From JBBPXY01 sp038200435 (lineage in GTDB: Bacteria > Actinomycetota > Thermoleophilia > Solirubrobacterales > Solirubrobacteraceae), in NCBI GenBank assembly GCA_038200435.1, contig JBBPXY010000015.1:1-64000 (forward strand): a DNA stretch of 64,000 nt. Direction: 5' to 3'. Of this stretch, positions 52,270 through 60,225 are shown in pieces. The notes below the pieces were generated by a model. That model was not told the origin of the DNA. It made no database searches and saw nothing but the letters and a program-made list of their open reading frames with translations. The number at the start of each line of letters is the position of its first letter. The first letter of the stretch is position 1. Position numbers and translations under genes: made by a program.

Positions 52270-53786
52270 GCCCCAAGCTCGTGCTCGTCGGCTTCATGGG
52301 CGCCGGCAAGAGCACGGCGGCCTCGCGCGCCGCGGAGTACCTCGGCGAGCAGTCGGCTGACACCGACGAGATCCTGCGCCGCCGCTTTGGCACGTCGATC
52401 GACTCCTTCTTCGCCGAGCGCGGCGAGGCTGCGTTCCGGGAGGAGGAGGAGGCAGTCGTCGTCGAGGCGCTCGAGGCGAGTGGCCCGGCGATCGTCGCCC
52501 TCGGGGGCGGCGCGCTCGGCTCCGAGCGCGTCCGCGCCGCGCTCGCCGATCACCGCGTGGTGTACCTCGACGTCGATCCCGAGCACGCCTGGCAACGCAT
52601 CAGGCGGGGCGACCGGCCTCTCGCGCGGGACCGTGCCAGGTTCGCGCAGCTGCACGCCGAACGCGAGCCGGTCTACGAGGCCAGCGCCGATGTGATCGTG
52701 CACGCCGAGCGGCTGCTGAGCGCCGAGGAATGGCTGAGCGCCGCGCGCTCCCTCGACTACGCGCCCCCACGCACGCGGCTTCTGCTGGCCTCGAGCCGGT
52801 CGGGCTCCTACCCGGTCTACGTGGGCAACGGCCTCGTCGCGGCCGGGTTCTACCCCTTCGACGCGCGCCGCTTCCTCGTCAGCGACGGCATCGTGGCCCG
52901 CCTGTACGCAGACCACCTCGAGCCGCTGGCGGGCCGCGTGGCGATCATGCCCGGAGAGCAGTCCAAGACGATCGCCCACGCGGAGATCGTCTGGACCGAG
53001 CTCGCCCGCCAGGGCGCGACGCGCGACGATCACGTCGTTGCCCTCGGGGGAGGAGTCGTCGGCGACCTCGCCGGGTTCTGCGCGGCGACCTACCAGCGCG
53101 GCGTGGGAGTGGTGCAGGTGCCGACGACACTGGTCGCTCAGGTCGACTCGGCCTACGGCGGCAAGACCGGAGTCGACCTGCCCGAGGCCAAGAACTACGT
53201 CGGGGCCTACCACCAGCCGGAGGCGGTGCTGGTCGATCCGGCGACGCTCGAGACGCTCCCCCCAGCCGAGCGCTCGGCGGGCTACGCCGAAGTGTTGAAG
53301 ACAGCGCTGATCGCCGGCGGCCGCCTCTGGGAGCGTGTGCGGGGCGGCGCGGTCGACGACGAGCTGACCGTCCTCGCGTGCGCGCGCACGAAGCTGCGCG
53401 TGGTGGCCGAGGACGAGCGCGACGGCGGCCGGCGGCAGATCCTGAACCTCGGCCACACGGTGGCCCACGCGATCGAGTCGGTGACGGGCTATGCCCGCTA
53501 CCGCCACGGCGAGGCGGTCGCGCTGGGGCTGCTCGCTGCTCTGCGGCTCTCCGAGCAGCCCGAGCTGCGCGCCGAGGTGGCGGAGCTGCTCGCCGCGAAC
53601 GGGCTGCCCACGCGCCTCGAAGATGCCCCGGTCGACGCCGTGATCTCCGCGACCGAGCGCGACAAGAAGCGGCGGGGAGCCGCTCCCGTCCCCTTCGTGC
53701 TCGTGGCCGCCGCGGGCGATGTGCGCTACGGCCGGCCCGTGCCGGAACCCGCCCTGCGCGCGGCCGTGGAAGAGTTGACCCGATGA
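52266..53786 (+). CDS. aroKB: Fused shikimate kinase - 3-dehydroquinate synthase
   Basis: A 506-residue bifunctional protein with a GTG start. Residues 1-165 are shikimate kinase: Walker A GFMGAGKST, the DTDEIL substrate/Mg motif, GGGALGS and the lid RPLARDR. Residues about 172-506 are dehydroquinate synthase: the NAD-binding GGGVVGDLAGFCAATYQRG, the metal/substrate region AYGGKTGVDLPEAKN, YAEVLKTALI and the zinc ligands in LGHTVAHAIE and RHGEAVALG. aroK and aroB are adjacent in most actinobacteria; here they are one frame with no intervening stop. Confidence 0.95.
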   Translation: MSPKLVLVGFMGAGKSTAASRAAEYLGEQSADTDEILRRRFGTSIDSFFAERGEAAFREEEEAVVVEALEASGPAIVALGGGALGSERVRAALADHRVVYLDVDPEHAWQRIRRGDRPLARDRARFAQLHAEREPVYEASADVIVHAERLLSAEEWLSAARSLDYAPPRTRLLLASSRSGSYPVYVGNGLVAAGFYPFDARRFLVSDGIVARLYADHLEPLAGRVAIMPGEQSKTIAHAEIVWTELARQGATRDDHVVALGGGVVGDLAGFCAATYQRGVGVVQVPTTLVAQVDSAYGGKTGVDLPEAKNYVGAYHQPEAVLVDPATLETLPPAERSAGYAEVLKTALIAGGRLWERVRGGAVDDELTVLACARTKLRVVAEDERDGGRRQILNLGHTVAHAIESVTGYARYRHGEAVALGLLAALRLSEQPELRAEVAELLAANGLPTRLEDAPVDAVISATERDKKRRGAAPVPFVLVAAAGDVRYGRPVPEPALRAAVEELTR

Positions 53787-54226
53787 GAAACCGCATCGAG
53801 GTCATGCACGGCGTCAATCTCGATCAGCTCGCCAGGCGCGATCCGGAGCATTACGGCATGTTCAGCCTGCCCGATCTCGAGCGCCACGTGGAGGAGTGGG
53901 GGAGGGAGCTCGGACTGGTCACCCGGTTCTTCCAGACCAACCACGAGGGCGAGTTCGTCGAGCACCTGCACGGAGTCGAGGGGATGACCGACGCGCTGAT
54001 CCTCAACCCGGGCTCCTGGACGCACTACGCGTGGTCGATCCACGACGCGCTCGAGATGGCCGGCCTCCCCGCGGTCGAGGTCCACATCTCCGACGTCGCC
54101 AACCGGGAGGCATGGAGGCGGCACTCGGTGATCGAGTCCCTCTGCCTGGAGACGGTGAGCGGCCAGGGCGCCCAGGGCTACCGGGCCGCTCTCGAACGGC
54201 TCCATCAAGAGCTCGCCGACGCGTGA
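53783..54226 (+). CDS. aroQ: Type II 3-dehydroquinate dehydratase, divergent
   Basis: A 147-residue protein overlapping aroKB and pepQ by 4 bp. Type II landmarks remain: HGVNLDQLARRDPEHYG (usual GPNLNxLGxRxPxxYG, with the catalytic Tyr and the lid Arg kept), FFQTNHEGEFVEHLH (the QSNxEG block), LILNPGSWTHYAWSIHDAL (Asn and His kept) and VEVHISDVANREAWRRHSVI. Substitutions at GPNL and the SxAxxDA block make it atypical, but the pathway position (aroC-aroKB-aroQ) supports function. Confidence 0.92.
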   Translation: MRNRIEVMHGVNLDQLARRDPEHYGMFSLPDLERHVEEWGRELGLVTRFFQTNHEGEFVEHLHGVEGMTDALILNPGSWTHYAWSIHDALEMAGLPAVEVHISDVANREAWRRHSVIESLCLETVSGQGAQGYRAALERLHQELADA

Positions 54227-55299
54227 GCCGGGCCGACCGCCTCGCCGAGCGCGTGGCCGAGCGCGAGCTCGACGCGCTGCTCGTCACCGAGCTCTACAAC
54301 CTGCGCTGGCTCACCGGCTTCACCGGCACGAACGGGTTGGCCCTCGTCGGAGCCGATCCGGACGGGCTGCGCCGGTTCGCGACGGACTTCCGCTACGTCG
54401 AGCAGGCCGCCGAGGAGGTGAGCGGCTTCGAGCGCACGCGGGCACCCCAGGAGCTCCTCGAGGCAGTGCGCGACTCCCTACCCGACGACGTCAACCGCCT
54501 CGGCTTCGACGACGCGCACCTGACCGTCAAGCAGCACGCTTGCCTCCGCGCGCTCGTGCCGGACGACGTCGAGCTCGTGGCCTCGGGCGGCCTGCTCGAG
54601 CGGGAGCGCGCCATCAAGGAGCCCGGCGAGCTCGAGCGCATCCGCGCCGCCGCCGCGCTGGCCGACGATGCGCTCCGCGAGCTACTGGAGGAAGGGCTCG
54701 CTGGCCGCACCGAGCGCGCGCTTGCCCTGGCGCTCGAGGACGCTATGCGGCGGCGGGGAGCGAGCGCCCCGAGCTTCCCTTCGATCGTCGCCGCGGGCGC
54801 CCACGGTGCCCTGCCGCACGCCCAGCCGCGAAACGTGCCCGTGGCGACCGGGACGCTCGTGGTCATCGACTGGGGCGCGCTTCTCGACGGCTACTGCTCG
54901 GACTGCACGCGCACGCTCGCCACGGGCGAGCTCGGAGGCGAGGCGCGGGAGACCTACGAGCTCGTGCTCCGGGCCCAGCAGGCGGCGCTCGAGGCAGTGG
55001 CGCCCGGCCCTCTCGGTCGTGAGATCGACGCCGTGGCCCGCGAGATCATCGAGGAAGCCGGCCACGGCGAGCGCTTCGGCCACGGCCTGGGGCACGGAGT
55101 GGGCCTCGAGGTGCACGAGGGCCCCCGGCTGTCGCGACTCGGCGAGGAGGCCCTCGTGCCGGGCAACGTCGTGACCATCGAACCCGGCGTGTACGTGCCG
55201 GGACGGTTCGGAGTGCGTATCGAAGATCTCGCGGTGGTCACGGGCGAAGGTCATGAGGTCTTCTCAGCTTTCCCCAAGGAACTCACTTTCGTCGACTGA
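54223..55299 (+). CDS. pepQ: M24 family Xaa-Pro aminopeptidase
   Basis: A 358-residue protein with a GTG start overlapping aroQ. The N-terminal creatinase-like domain (LLVTELYNLRWLTGFTGTNG) is followed by the pita-bread catalytic domain. Metal ligands lie in VIDWGALLDGYCSDCTRT (two Asp), GHGLGHGVGLEVHEGP (His), NVVTIEPGVY (Glu) and GVRIEDLAVV (Glu). It releases N-terminal residues before proline. The order aroQ-pepQ-efp-nusB is conserved in Gram-positives; here three extra genes separate pepQ from efp. Confidence 0.94.
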   Translation: MSRADRLAERVAERELDALLVTELYNLRWLTGFTGTNGLALVGADPDGLRRFATDFRYVEQAAEEVSGFERTRAPQELLEAVRDSLPDDVNRLGFDDAHLTVKQHACLRALVPDDVELVASGGLLERERAIKEPGELERIRAAAALADDALRELLEEGLAGRTERALALALEDAMRRRGASAPSFPSIVAAGAHGALPHAQPRNVPVATGTLVVIDWGALLDGYCSDCTRTLATGELGGEARETYELVLRAQQAALEAVAPGPLGREIDAVAREIIEEAGHGERFGHGLGHGVGLEVHEGPRLSRLGEEALVPGNVVTIEPGVYVPGRFGVRIEDLAVVTGEGHEVFSAFPKELTFVD

Positions 55300-55314
55300 C
55301 GAGGTGAGTTGGCA

Positions 55315-55334
55315 CCGAAACTTCTTGATTTCGG
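55315..55334 (+). terminator. Hairpin after pepQ
   Basis: CCGAAA-CTTCTTGA-TTTCGG forms a 6-bp stem 15 bp after the pepQ stop and about 28 bp before the ydaO aptamer. No U-tract follows; it may be a weak terminator. Confidence 0.35.
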
Positions 55335-55361
55335 GCGAGTTCATGCAAGAGTTGGAACCAA

Positions 55362-55514
55362 CAGTTGCCGAATCCGCGCCGGCCTGACCGACGCGGAACG
55401 GGGGAACCATTGCCGGCTCCATCACGGGCCGGCGGGGGCGAATCGGCCGCAGCACCGGGCCGGAGCGAGATCGAACTTCGATCGCGCCAGCCCGTCAGCT
55501 CACCTCGTAGGCGC
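55362..55514 (+). ncRNA. ydaO-yuaA (cyclic di-AMP) riboswitch
   Basis: All conserved blocks occur in order: GCCGAATCCG, GCGGAACGGGGGAACCA, GGGGGCGAATCGGCCGCAG, a variable hairpin (GATCGAACTTCGATC) and the 3' block CCCGTCAGCTCACCTCGTAGGCG. The last is the ydaO hallmark (CCGACAGCTAACCTCGxAGGC). The element ends 25 bp before the ATG of the cell-wall protein gene. In actinobacteria this class typically represses cell-wall hydrolase genes when c-di-AMP is high. Confidence 0.93.
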
Positions 55515-55539
55515 ACCAGAGCGAGGACTTTCAAACGAG

Positions 55540-56808
55540 ATGAACGCCCCCAAGGTTCACCGCGCTTCCGCGACCCGTGCCCTCGCGCTCCTCCTGCTGC
55601 TCGCCGTGGCGGTCTTCGCCGGCACCGTTCCCGCCAACGGCGCGAGCTCCGGGGGAGCAGGGCCCACGACGGACCCGTCCACCTCGCCCGCGGATCCGCC
55701 TTCGCCACCGCCGGCCCCCGCGGCAGGCTCGCCCTTCGACTCGCGTGGCATGTGGATCTGGGAGCTTCCCCGCTCGAGCGGGGGCAGCATCTCGGCGATC
55801 ATCTCGAAGGCCCGTCACTACGGCGTGGGCACTCTTTTCATCAAGAGCTCCGACGGGCGCAACCTGTGGAGCCAGTTCACCTCTCGGCGCGTGGCTGCGC
55901 TCCGCCGCGCCGGCCTGAAGGTCTGCGCCTGGCAGTACGTCTACGGCACCTATCCCGACACGGAGGCCGCCCTGGGGGCGAAGGCCAAGGCGCTCGGAGC
56001 CCAGTGCCTCGTGATCGACGCCGAGGGCGAGTACGAGGGCAAGTACGCCGCCGCCCAGCGCTACATCCATGTGCTGCGCAGCAAGACGGGGGCGGCCTAT
56101 CCGGTCGCGCTCGCCGGCTTCCCCTACAACGACTACCACCCGGCTTATCCCTTGTCGGTCTTCCTTGGCCCGGGCGCAGCGCAGTACAACGTGCCGCAGA
56201 TGTACTGGAAGGCGATCGGTACCTCGGTCGACCGCGTCTACAGCCACACGTACCGCAACAACAGACCCTATGGGCGGGCTATCGCGCCGCTCGGCCAGAG
56301 CTACGACCGGGTGCCCGGGCGTGATATCGACCGCTTCCGTCTGCTGGCCCGGAGCTACAGGGCCAAGAACGTCTCCTGGTGGGATTGGCAGGAGGCCCGG
56401 CTGTCGGATTTCCACGAGATCGCCCGCGGGCTTCGTAGCCTCAAAGGCTTCCGGCCCGACAACACCTACGCCACGCTCGCCCGTGGCGCGCGGGGTGACC
56501 TCGTCGTCTGGGCCCAGCAGCACCTGCGCACGGCCGGCCAGGCCCTTCCCGTCGACGGCGTTTACGGTTCGCGGACGGCTGCCGCGGTTCGAGCTTTCCG
56601 CGCCGCGCACGGACTGCGCGCCGGTTCGACGATCGACACGCCGACGTGGCAGAGCCTCTTGCGCTTCCGGGCCGCCGCGGTGCGCTGGAGCCACGCTCCC
56701 TCCGGCGCGCGCAGCGCGAGCGCCGCCGGCGGTTCGTCGAGGGATTCGGCACCGCTCTCGGCCCACGACCGCCCGCGCCGCACCGAGATCCCCCGCAAGC
56801 GTCACTAG
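55540..56808 (+). CDS. Secreted glycoside-hydrolase-like TIM-barrel protein with a peptidoglycan-binding domain
   Basis: A 422-residue protein. A signal peptide (RALALLLLLAVAVFAGTVPANGA) and Pro-rich linker are followed by a barrel-like domain (about 65-315). Its strands include RGMWIWELPR, GVGTLFIKSSDG, LKVCAWQYVYGTYPD, CLVIDAEGEYEG (the acidic DAExE site, a likely catalytic acid region), YPVALAGFPYND, NVPQMYWKAIG and VSWWDWQEA. A PG_binding_1 domain follows (about 335-385, RGDLVVWAQQHLRTAG...VDGVYGSRTAAAVRAFRAAHG), then a Ser/Arg-rich tail. c-di-AMP riboswitch control fits a cell-wall remodelling role. The exact hydrolase family is not certain. Confidence 0.85.
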   Translation: MNAPKVHRASATRALALLLLLAVAVFAGTVPANGASSGGAGPTTDPSTSPADPPSPPPAPAAGSPFDSRGMWIWELPRSSGGSISAIISKARHYGVGTLFIKSSDGRNLWSQFTSRRVAALRRAGLKVCAWQYVYGTYPDTEAALGAKAKALGAQCLVIDAEGEYEGKYAAAQRYIHVLRSKTGAAYPVALAGFPYNDYHPAYPLSVFLGPGAAQYNVPQMYWKAIGTSVDRVYSHTYRNNRPYGRAIAPLGQSYDRVPGRDIDRFRLLARSYRAKNVSWWDWQEARLSDFHEIARGLRSLKGFRPDNTYATLARGARGDLVVWAQQHLRTAGQALPVDGVYGSRTAAAVRAFRAAHGLRAGSTIDTPTWQSLLRFRAAAVRWSHAPSGARSASAAGGSSRDSAPLSAHDRPRRTEIPRKRH

Positions 56809-56879
56809 TACGCGTTTTCGTAGCTGATTCGTGACGCTCGCGTGGCCCGCCGCGCGAAGATGGCTGCCAGCCTGGGCCG

Positions 56880-57883
56880 ATGGCGAACGAACTTCACGTT
56901 GAGCCCGACTGTGGGGCTCAACTGCATTCTCGTGACCTCGACCGCCTGATCTGCTGCATCGCCGAGCGCCAGCACGGCGTCGTGACCCGGGCCCAGCTCC
57001 TTCGGGCGGGTGCCGGTCGTCGCGCTGTCGGCCACCGGATCCAGCAGGGCCGGCTGCACCCCTCCACCGCGGCGTTTACGCGGTGGGCCAGCGGATACTC
57101 ACCCGAGATGGTCGCTGGATGGCCGCCACCCTCGCCGGGGGACCGGGATCGGCGCTCAGGCGCAGATCGGCCGCCAGTCTCTGGGGCATCCGGTACTGGG
57201 ACTCCACGCGCGTCGAATTGGTGGCCAGCTCGCAGCGCCACGATCGCCCGGGCATCTCGTTTCGTTGCTGCGCGCTCCCGCCGGACGAGCTCACCCGCAA
57301 GGACGGCATCCCCGTCACGACGCCCTCCCGGACTCTGCTCGACCTGGCCGGAGCCCTGAACCGGTCCCAGCTCGAACGGGCGATCAACGAAGCCGAGGTC
57401 AGGCGCCTCGACGGCGCGCTTTCGCTCGATGACCTGGTCGATCGCCACCCGGGCGCACCCGGCACTGCGAAGCTGCGAGCGATAGTGGCTGACGGGCATC
57501 TAAGCGAACGAATCACCCGGAGCGAGCTCGAGACAGAATTCCTCTCCTTCCTGGACCGCTTTGACCTTCCGCGCCCGCGCGTCAACGTCGGCGTTGATGC
57601 GGGCACGCGGCGCTACGAGGCAGACTGCGCCTACACCGCCGAGAAGCTCATCCTCGAGCTCGACGGCTACGCCACCCACGCCACGCGCCGCTCGTTCGAG
57701 GAAGACCGCGCCCGCGATCGCGTGCTGGTCCTGGCCGGCTGGCGCGTCGTGCGCATCACCTGGCGTCAACTCACCCAGGATCCGGGCACGCTGGCCACAG
57801 ACCTGGCCACCCTCCTGCTTACGCCCGGCGGGCGGCGTCCAGTCCCAGAGCTACGAACAGCGCCGCGCCTCCGCCACCGCTGA
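56880..57883 (+). pseudogene. AbiEi-type wHTH + DUF559 (Vsr-like nuclease fold) protein, frameshifted
   Basis: The ATG-started frame encodes an AbiEi N-terminal winged helix (CIAERQHGVVTRAQLLRAGA, HRIQQGRLHP). It leaves frame at the CCCC tract 57059-57062; one added C restores LHPLHRGVYAVGQRILTRDG in the second frame. The rest (to 57883) contains PVTTPSRTLLDLAG and the C-terminal PD-(D/E)xK-like DUF559 core: YEADCAYTAEKLILELDGY, HATRRSFEEDRARD and WRVVRITWRQL. No AbiEii toxin is adjacent, so this is an orphan of a type common in actinobacteria. Either an indel error or an inactivated accessory gene inserted between pepQ and efp. Confidence 0.75.
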
Positions 57884-58113
57884 TGGTCGTGTAACCGGAA
57901 AGTCCACCTCCGGAGCTCGTCCTCGTTCCGGGCGCCGAGGAGAGATGCCGCCAGCAGAAGCTCGCGCGAGCCGAACAGCCGTGTGGTCCAGTCGTTCGAG
58001 CTGGCGGGGTCGATGCCGAACGTGCGCGCCGAGAGCCTCGGCGCCAGTAGCGCCTGAACCCCGACCGCCATGCGGAGGCCGCCGAGGAGACCGCGCGACG
58101 GAAGGGTCCTCAT
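57819..58113 (-). pseudogene. Small DUF4267-like membrane protein, probably frameshifted
   Basis: From the ATG at 58113 the frame reads GLLGGLRMAVGVQALLAPRLSARTFG and SRELLLAASLLGARNEDELRRW, the order of the small DUF4267-type membrane proteins (RxxxGxxxLxxP, then GxRxLxLxxGLL). After ELRRW the frame becomes Arg-rich. The neighbouring frame continues with a hydrophobic ISGGGGAALFVALGLDAARRA and a stop at 57819-57821. A one-base indel near 57890-57905 would join them. It overlaps the 3' end of the convergent DUF559 gene by 65 bp. Confidence 0.5.
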
Positions 58114-58183
58114 GCCGGCGATGGCACCCGTGGGTGGTGGGTGCGTCCGCCTGACGCGGCTAGCCTGTCCAGCCGGTGATGAG

Positions 58184-58744
58184 ATGATCTCGACCAACCA
58201 GTTCAAGAACGGCAACCACATCGAGGTGGAAGGCACGATCTTCAAGATCGTGGAGTTCCAGCACGTCAAGCCCGGCAAGGGCGGGGCCTTCGTCCGCACA
58301 AAGCTCCGGCGCTCCTCCGACGGCGCCTCGATCGACCGGACGTTCCGCGCCGGTGAGAAGTTCCGCTCCGTGCACACCGAGGTGCGCAAGATGCAGTACC
58401 TGTACAAGGACGGGGCCGACGCTCACTTCATGGACACGGAGACCTACGAGCAGGTCCAGGTGCCCGAGACCGCTCTCGCGGAGCCGCTCCAGTGGATGCG
58501 CGACTCCGACGAGGTCGAGCTGCTCTACATCGACGAGAAGGCCGCCGACGTGCAGCTCCCGAGTGCTGTGGATCTCGCCGTCACCGAGACCGAGCCTGGC
58601 GTGAAGGGCGACACGGTCTCCGGCGGCGGCAACAAGCCGGCCACGCTCGAGACCGGGGCCAAGGTGCAGGTACCGCTCTTCGTCAACATCGGCGACCGGG
58701 TGCGCGTCGACACCCGCTCGGGCGCCTACGTGTCGCGTGCGTAG
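58184..58744 (+). CDS. efp: Translation elongation factor P
   Basis: A 186-residue EF-P, standard length. The KOW-like domain I carries the tip loop HVKPGKGGAFVRTKLR (Lys32 at the modified position). OB domain II has YLYKDGADAHFMDTETYEQ, and domain III ends VQVPLFVNIGDRVRVDTRSGAYVSRA, the EF-P signature. It rescues ribosomes stalled at polyproline. The coding end overlaps nusB by 8 bp. Confidence 0.97.
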   Translation: MISTNQFKNGNHIEVEGTIFKIVEFQHVKPGKGGAFVRTKLRRSSDGASIDRTFRAGEKFRSVHTEVRKMQYLYKDGADAHFMDTETYEQVQVPETALAEPLQWMRDSDEVELLYIDEKAADVQLPSAVDLAVTETEPGVKGDTVSGGGNKPATLETGAKVQVPLFVNIGDRVRVDTRSGAYVSRA

Positions 58745-59138
58745 GGACGAGCAGCGCCGGCGGGCCGTCTTCGCCCTCTACCAGCACGACCTCACGGGCC
58801 GCTCGCTCACCGAGGTGCTCGGTCGCGACTCGCCGGTCTTCGCGGGCGCCATCGCCCATGCCGTGAGCGACAACCAGGAAGAGCTCGACGAGCTCATCTC
58901 CCGTCACGCCAAGGGCTGGACGCTCGAGCGCATCGCTCCGCTCGAGCGAAGCATCCTGCGCGTCGCGCTGCTCGAGATGGTCCATCCCGGCCTCGTGCCC
59001 TCCGACTCGCCGATCCCACCGGAGGGCGCGATCGAAGAAGCTGTCGAGACCGCCAAGGCCTACTGCGGCGCCGACGCGCCCGGGTTCGTCAACGGCATCC
59101 TCGGCGCCGCCCTGCGCGAGATCGGAGCGGCGGCGTGA
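58737..59138 (+). CDS. nusB: Transcription antitermination factor NusB
   Basis: A 133-residue all-helical protein with a GTG start inside efp. Signatures: DEQRRRAVFALYQHDLTG at the N-terminus, the WTLERIAPLERSILRVALLEM core and EAVETAKAYCGADAPGFVNGIL near the C-terminus. It binds boxA RNA with NusE for rRNA antitermination. efp-nusB adjacency is typical. Confidence 0.95.
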   Translation: MRRDEQRRRAVFALYQHDLTGRSLTEVLGRDSPVFAGAIAHAVSDNQEELDELISRHAKGWTLERIAPLERSILRVALLEMVHPGLVPSDSPIPPEGAIEEAVETAKAYCGADAPGFVNGILGAALREIGAAA

Positions 59139-59338
59139 GCGAGGCGCTCGACGAGCTGACGATGCGTCTCGAGCAGACGGCCGCGCGGATGCGTGATGGC
59201 AGCCTGGAGGGCGAGGAGGCCGCGTCGGTGGTCGACGACTGCGCCCGGGCGGCCAGCGAGGCGGCGGCTGAGTTCGAGCGCCAGGTGCGGACCGCCGGCG
59301 AGGCGCCCGGCCCCGGCCAGGCCTCGCTGCTCGAGTGA
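59135..59338 (+). CDS. xseB: Probable exodeoxyribonuclease VII small subunit (XseB-like)
   Basis: A 67-residue helical protein overlapping nusB and the prenyl synthase by 4 bp. ALDELTMRLEQTAARMRDGSLEGEEAAS matches the XseB opening (LDELxxRLExIVxxLExGxLxLEEAL), followed by a second helix. The position directly before ispA and dxs is the classical place of xseB. xseA is not in the window. Short length limits confidence. Confidence 0.65.
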   Translation: MSEALDELTMRLEQTAARMRDGSLEGEEAASVVDDCARAASEAAAEFERQVRTAGEAPGPGQASLLE

Positions 59339-60225
59339 CTCACGGCGAGTATCCCGACGAGCTGCAAAGCCGCGTCGAGCGCTACCTCGAGAGCCTCACC
59401 TTCGCGGACGAGGAGCCACTCGCGCCACTTCAGCACGCCATGCGGTACTCGCTGCTGGCCGGCGGCAAGCGCATCCGCCCGGTGCTCGCGCTGGCCACGG
59501 CGCGCGCCACCGGGCGCGATCCCGACGAGGTGCTCCCGCTCGCGGGGGCGCTCGAGCTCATCCACACCTACTCGCTCATCCACGACGACCTGCCGGCCAT
59601 GGACGACGACGACCTGCGCCGCGGCCGCCCGACGTGCCACCGCGCCTTCGGGGAGAACGTGGCGATCCTCGCGGGCGACGGGCTCTACGCGGAGGCGTTC
59701 CGCCTCGTTCTCTCCGAGCAGAAGGACGATCCGTCGCGAGTCATCGCGGCGGTTTGCGAGCTCGCCGCGGCCACTGGGGTGGAGGGCATGGTGGGAGGCC
59801 AGTTCCTCGACGTCGTGGAAGGGGCGCCTGCCGGGCCCGAGGGCCTGCGCCGTCTGCACGCCCTCAAGACCGGCCGGCTGATCGGAGCCTCGATCGAGTG
59901 CGTACTCCTACTGGGTGAGCTGCGCCAATCTGCGACAATGGACTCCTTCCGATCCTTCGCAAGCGAGTTGGGCGTGCTCTTCCAGATCGTTGACGACATC
60001 CTCGACGTCACCGGCACGGACGCTGCTCTCGGCAAGCCCCAGGGCAGCGACGAGCGTCACGGCAAGCGCACCTACGTGAGTGAGTTCGGACTGCAGCGGG
60101 CACGCGAGTTGGCCGCCGACTCGCATCGGCGTGCCAGGTCGGATCTGGCGGCCGCGATCGGCCCCGAACAGCAGGCTAAAGACCTCGAGAACGTGACCGA
60201 CTTCATCTTCACCCGCACCTCATGA
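59335..60225 (+). CDS. ispA: Polyprenyl (farnesyl/geranylgeranyl) diphosphate synthase
   Basis: A 296-residue protein with a GTG start overlapping xseB. The trans-prenyltransferase motifs are complete: GGKRIRPVLALATA, the first Asp-rich motif in LIHDDLPAMDDDDLRRG, GGQFLDVVEG, LKTGRLIGASIE and the second Asp-rich motif FQIVDDILDVTG with the following GKPQGSDERHGKRTYV. Two bulky residues before the first motif hint at a C15-C20 product; the exact chain length is not certain. Overlap with dxs suggests coupled isoprenoid supply. Confidence 0.92.
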   Translation: MTHGEYPDELQSRVERYLESLTFADEEPLAPLQHAMRYSLLAGGKRIRPVLALATARATGRDPDEVLPLAGALELIHTYSLIHDDLPAMDDDDLRRGRPTCHRAFGENVAILAGDGLYAEAFRLVLSEQKDDPSRVIAAVCELAAATGVEGMVGGQFLDVVEGAPAGPEGLRRLHALKTGRLIGASIECVLLLGELRQSATMDSFRSFASELGVLFQIVDDILDVTGTDAALGKPQGSDERHGKRTYVSEFGLQRARELAADSHRRARSDLAAAIGPEQQAKDLENVTDFIFTRTS

